From the NCBI GenBank assembly GCA_020796225.1, contig CM036762.1, forward strand, positions 18,957,286 through 19,021,285: a stretch of 64,000 bases of DNA, read 5' to 3'. Position 1 is the stretch's first letter, and each line of letters opens with the position of its first letter. Below are positions 53,426 through 63,621 of the stretch, piece by piece. A program made the translations under genes and the position numbers. The DNA comes from Arion vulgaris. Lineage: Eukaryota > Mollusca > Gastropoda > Stylommatophora > Arionidae. The notes under the pieces are model-generated. The model saw only the letters and a program-made list of their open reading frames with translations, was not told the origin of the DNA and made no database searches.

Positions 53426-53626
53426 CAATTGGGGCATTAGCTTCACCATCAAAGAGACCAAATCCCATGTCGTCATCATAAACATCATCATCATCCTTAT
53501 CATCCTCATCATCCTCCTCATCATCCTGCTCATCCTGCTCATCATCCTGCTCATCATCCTCCTCATCATCCTCCGCAACATCAACAGAACACGCCATTCT
53601 TAATTCACTGCTTGACGGTACATTAT
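53426..53626 (-). CDS. PARP4: PARP4-like: duplicated exon with acidic run, copy 2
   Basis: 201 bp between acceptor ATTATGTTCAG (ends 53627) and donor ATTG|GTAAGATTGA (53426/53425); phase 1 in and out. It encodes NVPSSSELRMACSVDVAEDD, then about 30 Asp/Glu residues with a few Gln (units of EDDE and EQDD), then VYDDDMGFGLFDGEANAPI. The YDDDMGFGL end aligns with YMNNDMEWDL of the exon at 58152. The acidic run is an expanded GAT/GAG/CAG microsatellite (53480-53570), so this copy is longer than its relatives. The intron sequence upstream is shared with that exon. Confidence 0.7.
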
Positions 53627-53734
53627 CTGAACATAATGTAGAATCATTAACATTAAACAGTTCTGCCATTATTCTAATTAGAGCATACATGGCACAAACA
53701 AAATGTGGGAGTCTGCACACAACACAGTGACAGT

Positions 53735-54540
53735 TAACACATCTGTATAGAATATAGTTGATACATCAGTATAGAATACAGTTAGTACATTAGTATAGAA
53801 TACAGTTAGTACATTAGTATAGAATACAGTTAGTACATTAGTATAGAATACAGTTAGTACATTAGTATAGAATACAGTTAATACATTAGTATAGAATACA
53901 GTTAGTACATCAGTATAGAATACAGTTAATACATTAGTATAGAATACAGTTAACACATTAGTATAGAATACAAGTTAATATCATTAGTATAGAATACAGT
54001 TAGTACATTAGTATAGAATACAGTTAGTACATTAGTATAGAATACAGTTAGTACATTAGTATAGAATACAGTTAGTACATCAGTATAGAATACAGTTAAT
54101 ACATTAGTATAGAATACAGGAAGTAACATCAGATAGAATACAGTTAATACATTAGTATAGAATACAGTTAATACATTAGTATAGAATACAGTTAGTACAT
54201 CAGTATAGAATACAGTTAGATACATTAGTATAGAATACAGTTAGTACATCAGTATAGAATACAGTTAGTACATTAGTATAGAATACAGTTAATACATTAG
54301 TATAGAATACAGTTAGTACATTAGTATAGAATACAGTTAGTACATCAGTATAGAATACAGTTAGTACATTAGTATAGAATACGTGCAAGGAGAGTCGGCA
54401 CACAACACAGTGACAGTTTACACATAAGTATAGAATACATTAGAGAGCTAGCAAACACAGTGACAGTTAACACATAAGTATAGAATACATGCAGAAGTCG
54501 ACACAACACAGTGACAGTTAACACATAAGTATAGAATACA
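53735..54540 (+). repeat. 24-bp tandem repeat, about 30 units
   Basis: Unit AGTATAGAATACAGTTAGTA plus CATT, with CATCAG/CATTAG and AATACA variants. Multiples of three keep several minus frames open (VLTVFYTN repeats), not a gene. The end of the block carries longer units with GAGAGTCGGCACACAACACA and GTGACAGTTAACACATAAGT. Confidence 0.95.
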
Positions 54541-54559
54541 TGTAAGGAGAGCTGGCGCA

Positions 54560-54770
54560 CAACAAAAAGTGAAACACAGAGAGAAGAAAATGTGAAACAC
54601 CAGAGTAAAGAATATGAAACACAAAGAAAAGATAATTTGAAACGCAGAGAGAATGTGAAACACAGAGAGAAAATTTGAAACACAGAGAGAATGTAAAGCA
54701 CAGAGAGAAGAGAATTTGCAACACCTAGGAATAGAATCTGAAACAAAGAGAGAAATGTGAAACACAAATT
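54560..54770 (+). repeat. degenerate GAAACACAGAGAGAA repeat
   Basis: Around ten irregular copies of TGTGAAACACAGAGAGAA-like text spaced 14-30 bp. Confidence 0.8.
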
Positions 54771-54849
54771 TCAGACCCTTTGATAATACAATATGATACT
54801 CCAGTTTATTATGTTGGTTTCTATGTCATGATATGTTTTAGATTTAGGC

Positions 54850-55430
54850 TATTCACATTCAAGTTTCAAGTCTATGGTCACTCTATATCACATTCAAGTT
54901 TCAAGCTATTGGTCACTCTATATCATATTCAAGTTTCAAGTCTATTGGTCACTCTATATCATATTCAAGTTTCAAGTCTATTGGTCACTCTATATCACAT
55001 TCAAGTTTCAAGCCTATTGGTCATCTATATCGCATTCAAGTTTCAAGCCTATTGGTCATCTATATCGCATTCAAGTTTCAAGCCTATTGGTCATCTATAT
55101 CGCATTCAAGTTTCAAGCCTATTGGTCACTCTATATCATATTCAAGTTTCAAGTCTATTGGTCACTCTATATTGCATTCAAGTTTCAAGCCTATTGGTCA
55201 CTCTATATCATATTCAAGTTTCAAGCCTATTGGTCACTCTATATCATATTCAAGTTTCAAGTCTATTGGTCACTCTATATCATATTCAAGTTTCAAGTCT
55301 ATTGGTCACTCTATATCACATTCAAGTTTCAAGCCTATTGGTCATCTATATCGCATTCAAGTTTCAAGCCTATTGGTCATCTATATCGCATTCAAGTTTC
55401 AAGCCTATTGGTCACTCTATATCACATTCA
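54850..55430 (+). repeat. 36-bp tandem repeat, about 16 units
   Basis: Unit ATTCAAGTTTCAAGCCTATT plus GGTCACTCTATATCAC; some units lack one base. Long plus-strand frames through it are an effect of the period. Confidence 0.95.
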
Positions 55431-55499
55431 GTGATCAACTCTGGTCATCTTGCTTCAATTTACTTGGCCCACTAAACTGGACATCAGCATCAGGTCTAG

Positions 55500-56050
55500 T
55501 CAGGATTCATAAATTTAGTTTTCAGAGTCGACTGGATGTGGCTACATATTACTTCTCAGCTCACCCAGGTGAGGACAGGGACAGTCTTGCCAGATATGCT
55601 CTGGTGTCTGTTCCGCTGACACTGGCAGAGAGCTGTTTGACTTATTCCTAGTCTATATAAGTGTTTGTTGAGTCTGCAGTGTCCGGTGCGTAGTCGAAAT
55701 ATTATGACCTGGTCTATTCTGCTTAGGTCTTTGAGGGAGTCTTTTCTATAATCATATCCAGTGTTGCCTTCCAGTCTACTGCAGATTTTCTCTGTATGAG
55801 GGTTTTGACCTCTTGAAAATACAGGGTTGGTAATTTTGCTCTTTGGCACAGCCCTCCTCTAAGACATCGGCACTCTCATTGCCTGCAATACCACAGTGAG
55901 ATGGAATACATTGCAAATGAATTTATACCATTTCTGAAAGCTGAGCAAGTTCTCTTTTTAGGTTTTGTACTGTGCAGATAATGAATTTAGCCTCCAGAGC
56001 ATGTATAGCTGACAGTGAGTCTGTAAGAAATACTATCTTGCCTGCAGGTG
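55500..56050 (-). mobile_element. LINE RNase H/post-RNase H tail
   Basis: The minus strand reads KDLSRIDQVIIFRLRTGHCR, LNKHLYRLGISQTALCQC, the same Cys-containing tail as at 52860-53150. Decayed RNase H text lies upstream toward 56050. It sits between two arrays of the same satellite family. Confidence 0.75.
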
Positions 56051-56054
56051 CTTG

Positions 56055-57380
56055 GATATTGGGTCACTCTATATCAAACTCAGGTTTAGACTTGTTGGTC
56101 ACTATATCAAACTCAGGTTTAGACCTGTTGGTCACTATATCAAACTCAGGTTTAGACTTGTTGGTTACTATATCAAACTCAGGTTTAGACCTGCTGGTCA
56201 CTATATCAAACTCAGGTTTAGACCTGTTGGTCACTATATCAAACTCAGGTTTAGACTTGTTGGTCACTATATCAAACTCGGGTTTAGACTTGTGGTCACT
56301 ATATCAAAGTCAGTTTAGAACTGTGGTTACTATATCAAACTCGGGTTTAGACTGTTGGTCACTATATTAAACTCAGGTTTAGACCTGTTAGTCACTATAT
56401 TAAACTCAGGTTTAGACTGTTGGTCACTATATCAAACTCGGGTTTAGACCTGTTAGTCACTATATTAAACTCTGGTTTAGACTTGTTGGTCACTATATCA
56501 AACTCAGGTTTAGACTGTTGGTCACTATATCAAACTCAGGTTTAGACTGTTTGATCACTATATCAAACTCAGGTTTAGACTGTTGGTCACTATATAAAAC
56601 TCAGGTTTAGACTTGTTGGTCACTATATCAAACTCAGGTTTAGACTTGTTGGTCACTATATCAAACTCAGGTTTAGACTTGTTGGTCACTATATCAAACT
56701 CAGGTTTAGACTTGTTGGTCACTATATCAAACTCAGGTTTAGACTGTTGGTCACTATATCAAACTCAGGTTTAGACCTGTTGGTCACTATATCAAACTCA
56801 GGTTTAGACCTGTTGGTCACTATATCAAACTCAGGTTTAGACCTGTTGGTCACTATATCAAACTCAGGTTTAGACTGTTGGTCACTGTATCAAACTCAGG
56901 TTTAGACCTGTTGGTCACTATATCAAACTCAGGTTTAGACCTGTTGGTCACTATATCAAACTCAGGTTTAGACCTGTTGGTCACTATATCAAACTCAGGT
57001 TTAGACCTGTTGGTCACTATATCAAACTCAGGTTTAGACCTGTTGGTCACTATATCAAACTCAGGTTTAGACCTGTTGGTCACTATATCAAACTCAGGTT
57101 TAGACTGTTGGTCACTATATCAAACTTGGGTTTAGACCTGTTGGTCACTATATCAAACTCAGGTTTAGACCTGTTGGTCATCTATCAAACTCAGTTTAGA
57201 CCTGTTGGTCACTATATCAAACTCAGGTTTAGACTGTTGGTCACTATATCAAACTCAGGTTTAGACCTGCTGGTCACTATATCAAACTCAGGTTTAGACC
57301 TGTTGGTCACTATATCAAACTCAGGTTTAGACTGTTGGTCACTATATCAAACTCAGGTTTAGACCTGTTGGTCACTCTAT
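56055..57380 (+). repeat. 33-bp tandem repeat, about 40 units
   Basis: Unit AACTCAGGTTTAGACCTGTT plus GGTCACTATATCA; 32-bp variants lack a C or T in the CCTG. Related to the 36-bp units before and after it. Confidence 0.96.
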
Positions 57381-57775
57381 AACAAACTAAAGTTTCAGGC
57401 CTATTGGTCACACTATATCAAACTCAAGTTTAGAACTCTTGGTCACTCTATGTAACAATTTAGTTTCAAGCCTGTTGGTCACTCTACATTAAACTCAAGT
57501 TTCAGGCTATTGGTCACACTATATCAAACTCAAGTTTAGAACTCTTGGTCACTCTATGTAACAATTTAGTTTCAAGCCTGTTGGTCACTCTATATTAAAC
57601 TCAAGTTTCAGGCTATTGGTCACACTATAACAAACTCAAGTTTCAGGCCTTTGGTCACTTTGTACCAAGCTCATGTTTAGAACAGTTGGTCACTCTATAA
57701 CAAACTCAAGTTTAGAACAATTGGTCACTCTATAACAAACTCAAGTTTCAGGACTGTTGGTCACTCTATGCTTTC
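57381..57775 (+). repeat. 36-37-bp tandem repeat, about 11 units
   Basis: AACTCAAGTTTCAGGCCTAT, TGGTCACACTATAACAA and variants, with a higher-order alternation of three unit types at 57420-57600. Confidence 0.9.
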
Positions 57776-58047
57776 AATTTTCAAACATTCATATTCATGA
57801 CTCTAATTAAAAAACCCAGGAACTCAATGCTTCTGACATTGCTGTATAAAAGAAATGTTGAATGGTCATGTACTACTTCATTCAATTTCCAGCTGGACAG
57901 ACCTATAACAGCTCTTTGTCCTCATATTACTGGTATCACATTAGTTTTAATAATGGTGTACTTAATTCTTAATCCTAATTTTCCTAAACAATTTTAGGCC
58001 TGTCACTCACATTGAATGTTGTATTATTAAGTAAAGATAAATCTCAC

Positions 58048-58152
58048 CATCTGAGGTATTAAGTCTGTTTGTAGAAAGATCCCATTCCATGTCATTATTC
58101 ATATATAGATCTTGGTGGCTCCCCATTGCTACTCGTATGATGGATGTACTAT
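58048..58152 (-). CDS. PARP4: PARP4-like: duplicated exon, copy 1 (most 5' exon seen)
   Basis: 105 bp between acceptor ATTTATGTTCAG (ends 58153) and donor GATG|GTGAGATTTA (58048/58047); phase 1 in and out. It encodes STSIIRVAMGSHQDLYMNND then MEWDLSTNRLNTSD. The intron upstream (GAACCATTAACATTGGGCAG, ACAAAATGTGGGAG) matches that of the exon at 53626, as does the 24-bp array further up. The next 5' exon was not found before 64000. Confidence 0.66.
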
Positions 58153-58254
58153 CTGAACATAAATTAGAACCATTAACATTGGGCAGTTTTGCTATTGTTT
58201 TAATTATTGTTTATATGGCACTAACAAAATGTGGGAGCTGACACACAACACAGT

Positions 58255-58560
58255 GACAGTTAATACATCAGTATAGAATACAGTTAACACATCAGTATAG
58301 AATACAGTTAATACATCAGTATAGAATACAGTTAATACATCAGTATAGAATACAGTTAATATATCAGTATAGAATATGTGTACACATCATATAGAATACA
58401 GTTAAACATCATATCAGAATACAGTTAATACATCAGTATGAGAATACAGTTAATACTCAGTATAGAATACAGTTAATACATCAGTATAGAATACAGTTAA
58501 TACATCAGTATAGAATACAGTTAATACATCAGTATAGAATACAGTTAATACATCAGTATA
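58255..58560 (+). repeat. 24-bp tandem repeat, left part, about 12 units
   Basis: Unit ACATCAGTATAGAATACAGT plus TAAT. It ends abruptly in ACATCAGTATA, where the LINE tail begins. Confidence 0.94.
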
Positions 58561-61113
58561 GTTTAGTTTAGTTTAGTTTAGTTTAGTCGTGGATTCACCA
58601 TCACTGCACGTCGACAAATTAGTCCATAAGTGCTCAGTCTCCTCAGTATGTCCATCAGTGTGTGGTGACTAACGACACTGGTTCTTCTGTTGGTTTACAA
58701 TTCTTCTTTGTCTGCCAGCATAGCGTTCTTGTCAAGCTACACTACACTTAACTTTGAGTTCTTGCAGTCTGGTTAGTGTTGTGGAGTCACGCATGTCGTG
58801 AATCATGTACCGCCCTCTCTCCCTTAAGGAATTTATAATATCAGCCTGGTCCATTGCTCGTCCGCTTTGGACAGCAGCCATACCTGCAAGCCTATCAGCA
58901 CGTTCATTCCCCCTACACCTGCATGCCCTGGCACAAAAATAAAACTGATCTTTGTCAGCTGAGACCTCCCCAGCGATTCTATCCAATGTCTCTAGCCCAT
59001 CCTGTTTCAATCTTCCTGAGCATACTCATTGAGTCACTGAGAAAACATGCATGGATAAGAGTCTGTGATTCTAGCCAAATCATCGCTTTGGTAACCGCCA
59101 TGATTTCCATAGTGAGACTGCTTGTAGTCATGGCAAAACCACCACTGTCTTCCTTCACAACATCACCTCCAACCTGAGCAGTGAAAGCCCATGAGCTCCG
59201 CACATGTTGAATCACCGAACCATCCGTATAAATGATTACATCATGCCAGATGCGTTCTCAGAAATTAATGCCTGAACCTCTGCCTCCACACAAGTGGGTT
59301 GTATTGTCTGCATTCTTTATCAAGTTCGATGCATACAGAAAAGGATGTAGCGATTGCTCTTGGCACTGGTATCCATTCTTCACAGGGATCAATGTCTTCA
59401 AGTGTACACACCTGTTCAATACAGTCCTTGGCCTGACCCATCCAAGATTTTCCTCTTTTTAACCTATTTCCTTTTTGTCCTTTATTTCAAGTGCAGAGGA
59501 TGTTGTGTGTCAGCATTGACTCAGAAGGTATGCTCGTGCAGGCTCATCAGTATTCTATACTCCATAGTAGGATAGTCAAGGAGATGCGCATCGCCCTGCA
59601 CGACGTGTCTTTAGTGCAACCAAGTATAATGCGCATCGCCTGTTCTGTATTCGTTCAAGTCGTTCTATCTGACTATGACTGAGAGTCAGGATCGCCAGCG
59701 CATACTCAAGCACAGAAAGGACCAGACCCTGGTATAAAAGACAAAGATAGCGCTGTTCACAATCCGCCGCAGCCATTACCCTCATCGCCAGCAAACCTTT
59801 CCTGGCCTTCATTATCACATGAGCTATGTGTTCCGTAAAAGCTAGACTTACGATCAAACAGCAACCCAGGTATTTCATAGACTGAGATCGCTCCACCACC
59901 TCTGAACACAAAACCACAGATGGTGTTGGGTGTTGGCGATATGGTTGTTTAAAGAGAACCATGTCACGCTGCTTTGTGGGGTTGACCAATGCTCCTGCTT
60001 CAACGCACCATCTACCTGTGCGGTCGAGTTCTGACTGAAGTTCCTCCACAAGCTGTTCTCTATCCTTGCCTGACGATACACCAACACATCATCTCATGAC
60101 ATTGTCCTTCCTCTACCGTGATCTGCTCTTTTGTGATGCTCACAGTATAGGCATTGAACAACACCGGAGATAATGGTGACCCCTGTGGTAAGCCAGGGTG
60201 GATTGTTGTTGGTGATGGCCTCAACTGCCACTTTAAACACTATCTTTCGCTGGAAGAGGCAAAGATCAATTGAGGAGGAATGGGCTGATATTTAGTTCAG
60301 TCAGCTGCACCATTAAAAATGCTGGCACTCTATTATAGGCATCTTCAAGGTCAATAGCACACACTGTCTCAATGCCAGGTGAAACCCTCATAGACATCGT
60401 GGCGAACACCGCTGCGTTACGCCATGTCTCTCTATATGGGCGGTACCCTCCAAGGGTGGGTGGAAGGAGACGTAACCTCTCTAGTTGGCAGGATATTTTC
60501 CTGGCAATTATTTTCTCCAGCAACTTGCCTATTGTATTCTGCATGGTGATTACCGATAGCTCTGAATTTTTGTGTGGTCTTTGCCAGGTTTCGACGGAAG
60601 TACCAGGTAGCTGTGCAACGCCATTCTTCGTTGATTATTGCAGTCGTAATGCTTTTGTTGTAGATGCCAGCCAGTTCTTCCCACTCCCCATCAGACAACC
60701 CGTCAATGTCACCATATCGTATGCCATCTGGACCAGGTGCACTGTTTTTGCTCTCCGTACAGCATCCTTGATTTCCTCCACCGTCACCAAATCATCTACA
60801 TCTAATTCCTGGTTCTTACATTTAGCTGCAATGGATTGTCTTGCAGTGTTTGCCCACAATGTCTTTCTGGTCACTCTGCTCTAAATAGTGCGCAAAAAGA
60901 GCCCTACCCTTGTTTTCATCTGTCCTCTGCCATGTAAGATCCAAGCTCTGAAAGTCAATAACACACCGATTCTTTACTGTACCATTCATACTACTGTGCA
61001 ATCGCCAGAACAGATTCAACGATTTGTCATTGCCCACACGTTGACAGAACTCAGCCCACTTCTCACTTTTACCATCCTTGCAAGAGCTTTGAAACACCCT
61101 GTTTTATTATTCA
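58561..61113 (-). mobile_element. young I-group LINE, inverted and longer copy
   Basis: The 3' tail is (TAAAC)n, seen as TAGTTTAGTTTAGTTTAG. The minus strand carries the same RT and RNase H blocks as 42320-44428, nearly identical over about 2 kb (small indels only), plus about 450 bp more 5' sequence: SSCKDGKSEKWAEFCQRVGN, NLFWRLHSSMNGTV, VEEIKDAVRRAKTVH. The catalytic motif region near 60090 is frame-broken. It is inserted in the 24-bp array, with a fold-back at its 5' end. Confidence 0.93.
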
Positions 61114-61181
61114 TTTCATACTGATGTGTTAACTGTATTCTATACATCAGTATAGAATACAGTTAACACATCAGTATGAAA
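61114..61181. repeat. perfect 31-bp inverted repeat at LINE 5' junction
   Basis: The left arm 61114-61144 and right arm 61151-61181 are exact reverse complements around a CATCAG loop. The arms consist of array text (TGTGTTAACTGTATTCTATA and its complement). Confidence 0.95.
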
Positions 61182-61990
61182 TACAGTTAACACATCAGTA
61201 TAGAATACAGTTAATACATCAGAATAGAATACATGTAATACATCAGTATAGAATACATGTAATACATCAGAATAGAATACATGTATGGAGAGTCGGCACA
61301 CATCAAAGCGGCAGTTAATACATCAGTATAGAATACATGTAATACATCAGTATAGAATACATGTAATACATCAGTATAGAATACATGTAATACATCAGTA
61401 TAGAATACAGTTAATACATCAGTATAGAATACATGTAATACATCAGTATAGAATACAAGTAATACATCAGTATAGAATACATGTAATACATCAGTATAGA
61501 ATACAAGTAATACATCAGTATAGAATACAAGTAATACATCAGTATAGAATACATGTAATACATCAGTATAGAATACATGTAATACATCAGTATAGAATAC
61601 ATGTAATACATCAGTATAGAATACATGTAATACATCAGTATAGAATACAAGTAATACATCAGTATAGAATACATGTAATACATCAGTATAGAATACATGT
61701 AATACATCAGTATAGAATACATGTAATACATCAGTATAGAATACAAGTAATACATCAGTATAGAATACATGTAATACATCAGTATAGAATACATGTAATA
61801 CATCAGTATAGAATACAAGTAATACATCAGTATAGAATACAAGTAATACATCAGTATAGAATACATGTAATACATCAGAATAGAATACATGTAATACATC
61901 AGAATAGAATACATGTAATACATCAGTATAGAATACATGTATGGAGAGTCGGCACACATCAAAGCGGCAGTTAATACATCAGTATAGGAT
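61145..61990 (+). repeat. 24-bp tandem repeat, right part, about 33 units
   Basis: Unit ATACATCAGTATAGAATACA plus TGTA (also AGTA, GTTA). A distinct insert with GGAGAGTCGGCACACATCAA and AGCGGCAG appears at 61285-61320 and again at 61940-61975, marking a higher-order period of about 650 bp. Open frames of more than 200 codons on both strands are a period effect. Confidence 0.95.
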
Positions 61991-62063
61991 CACAATGCCG
62001 GAACTAAAGTGAGGGGCAAATGATTCATGAAAGAAAGTTTGTCAAGGAAACCATGAAATAAAC

Positions 62064-62384
62064 TTAACTCTTTCCATGCCCATTTATTCCCTCAATTTTT
62101 AAGCAGTTAATTCAAGGAAAGTAAAAAATTTTTTTTTTAAATTACGATCCCAACTACTTGTCAATAAATAAACATATATATATATATTATTATAAACTAA
62201 ATTGAAGAAAACTGGACAACCCAATAGAATAACAAGGTTAAAAAGTAGTAGAAGTAAAATAGTAGAAGTAAAACTAGAAAGACTTCTTATAAGGAAGCAA
62301 CTCTATGGCACAGTGTGCGGCTTAAAGCGTGCAACGGACTTCCGTCATGGCGCAGTGTGCGGCTTAAAGCGTGGAAAGAGTTAA
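62064..62384. mobile_element. TTAA-bounded MITE, copy 2
   Basis: 321 bp from TTAACTCTTTCCATG to CGTGGAAAGAGTTAA, inverted relative to copy 1. The interior shares ACTGGACAACCCAATAGAAT and GGAAGCAACTCTATGGCACA, with a tandem GTGTGCGGCTTAAAGCGTG near the right end. Confidence 0.9.
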
Positions 62385-62399
62385 CTGAGGGGAGGATCC

Positions 62400-62790
62400 T
62401 CCTGAACCAGTTTCAACTCTGTTGGTCCTTATAACTCTCTCTGTGATGCCCCTGGTGCTCAGGAAAGCAATAAATGCACACCATTCTTCTATATTCTTGG
62501 TCATCCTCTATATTGTGTTCCCGCTATGATTCATTTCTTCCAGTTCTTGTTCTACTGTTCTCCTCCAGGTCCTTTTAGTTTTCCCCATTTTGTTTGCCCT
62601 CTGGTGTACATCTCAGTGCAGATTTTGCGACAGAGTTAGTCTTCATGCGTATCACATGCCTGATCCATCTCCACCATCTCTTTTGGATGCTCATATTCTC
62701 TAGTTGACATTGTGCAAGTAGGTCCTGGCTGGTGATAGTATTTGGCCTGAACATGTGTAAGATCTTTCGCAGTGGTCGTTATAAGCTTTC
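62400..62790 (-). mobile_element. LINE C-terminal tail
   Basis: The minus strand reads RKILHMFRPNTITSQDLLAQ, then CQLENMSIQKRWWRWIRHVI, RMKTNSVAKSALRCTPEGK. It is another LINE family from those above. Confidence 0.7.
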
Positions 62791-62944
62791 ATATTTTTAG
62801 GCATGTTGGTCAGAACATGACAAGATCAACTTTCAAATCTGTTACTAACACTGTACCAAACTCATGTTTCAAACTTTGTTATTATTCTATAAGAGAAAAT
62901 ATAAAAACCCTGTAGTTACTGTCTGTAATACAGATTTTTAGGGT

Positions 62945-63130
62945 GGTGTAGGACAGAGGGGAGTTGAACCCATGGAATGTAATGATGGCATGGCTAGTGC
63001 AGTTGCAGCAAAACTGTTCAGGTTAGGATTTTCTCTTCATGCCTCCAACAGAAAAAACTCATTGGCCTTACTGAGGATTGAACCAGGATCTCCCGAATGG
63101 GAGCTCGCTATCTAATCCATTTGGTCAGAT
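62945..63130 (-). mobile_element. tRNA-headed SINE, family D
   Basis: On the minus strand CTGACCAAATGGATTAGATA (A-box-like) and GATCCTGGTTCAATCCTC (B-box-like) are spaced as in a tRNA, with about 120 bp of unrelated body after them. Only one copy is seen, so the family call rests on the head. Confidence 0.55.
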
Positions 63131-63162
63131 ACTTCACCTATTATTCTATCTCTCTCTCTCTC

Positions 63163-63245
63163 TGCCTTTTTAACCCGGATTGGGAACAGGGTCTCAACCA
63201 ATTCATGCCAAGTCTTCCTACCTCTAGCTATTTCCAGCAGCTCCC
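63163..63245 (-). mobile_element. LINE tail stub
   Basis: CCCGGATTGGGAACAGGGTC and AATTCATGCCAAGTCTTCCT match the NELVEGLCPN tail at 18110-18180. A CT microsatellite precedes it at 63148-63162. Confidence 0.65.
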
Positions 63246-63327
63246 TATCATTCTATACAAAAACTGAAATACAATTTTAAATCAAATATAAAGGGCACCA
63301 TATAAATAGCCTGTAGTAACATTTCTC

Positions 63328-63621
63328 TTAACTCTTTCCATAGCGTTACTTCCTCAATTGTTAAAGTTTTAAACAAGGAGGTAAAACCAAAAGAACGATC
63401 CAACTACTCGTCAATAAAAAAACAAAACATATATATTATTATATACTAAATTGAAGAAAACTGGACAACCTAATAGAATAGCAAGATTTAAAAAAATAGT
63501 AGAAGTAAAACTAGAAAGATTTCTTATAAGGAAGCAACTCTATGGCGCAGTGTGCGGCTAATGGCGTTCAACGGACTACCGCTGTGGTGCAGTATGTGGC
63601 AAAAAGCGTGGACAGAGTTAA
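63328..63621. mobile_element. TTAA-bounded MITE, copy 3
   Basis: 294 bp from TTAACTCTTTCCATAG to GTGGACAGAGTTAA (one mismatch in the inverted repeat). Same orientation as copy 2; the interior has TGAAGAAAACTGGACAACCT and GCGCAGTGTGCGGCTAATGG. Confidence 0.88.

Noticed and set aside
54780..57362. Long plus-strand frames through 33- and 36-bp arrays
   Set aside because: Period effect of the satellites; frames change with every indel.
58561..58590. (TTTAG)n run as telomere-like repeat
   Set aside because: It is the 3' tail of an I-group LINE; the same tail closes the copy at 44410.
61211..61974. Open frames above 180 codons on both strands
   Set aside because: Produced by a 24-bp repeat without stops; peptide repeats such as VFYTDVLH and HQYRIHVI have no coding signature.
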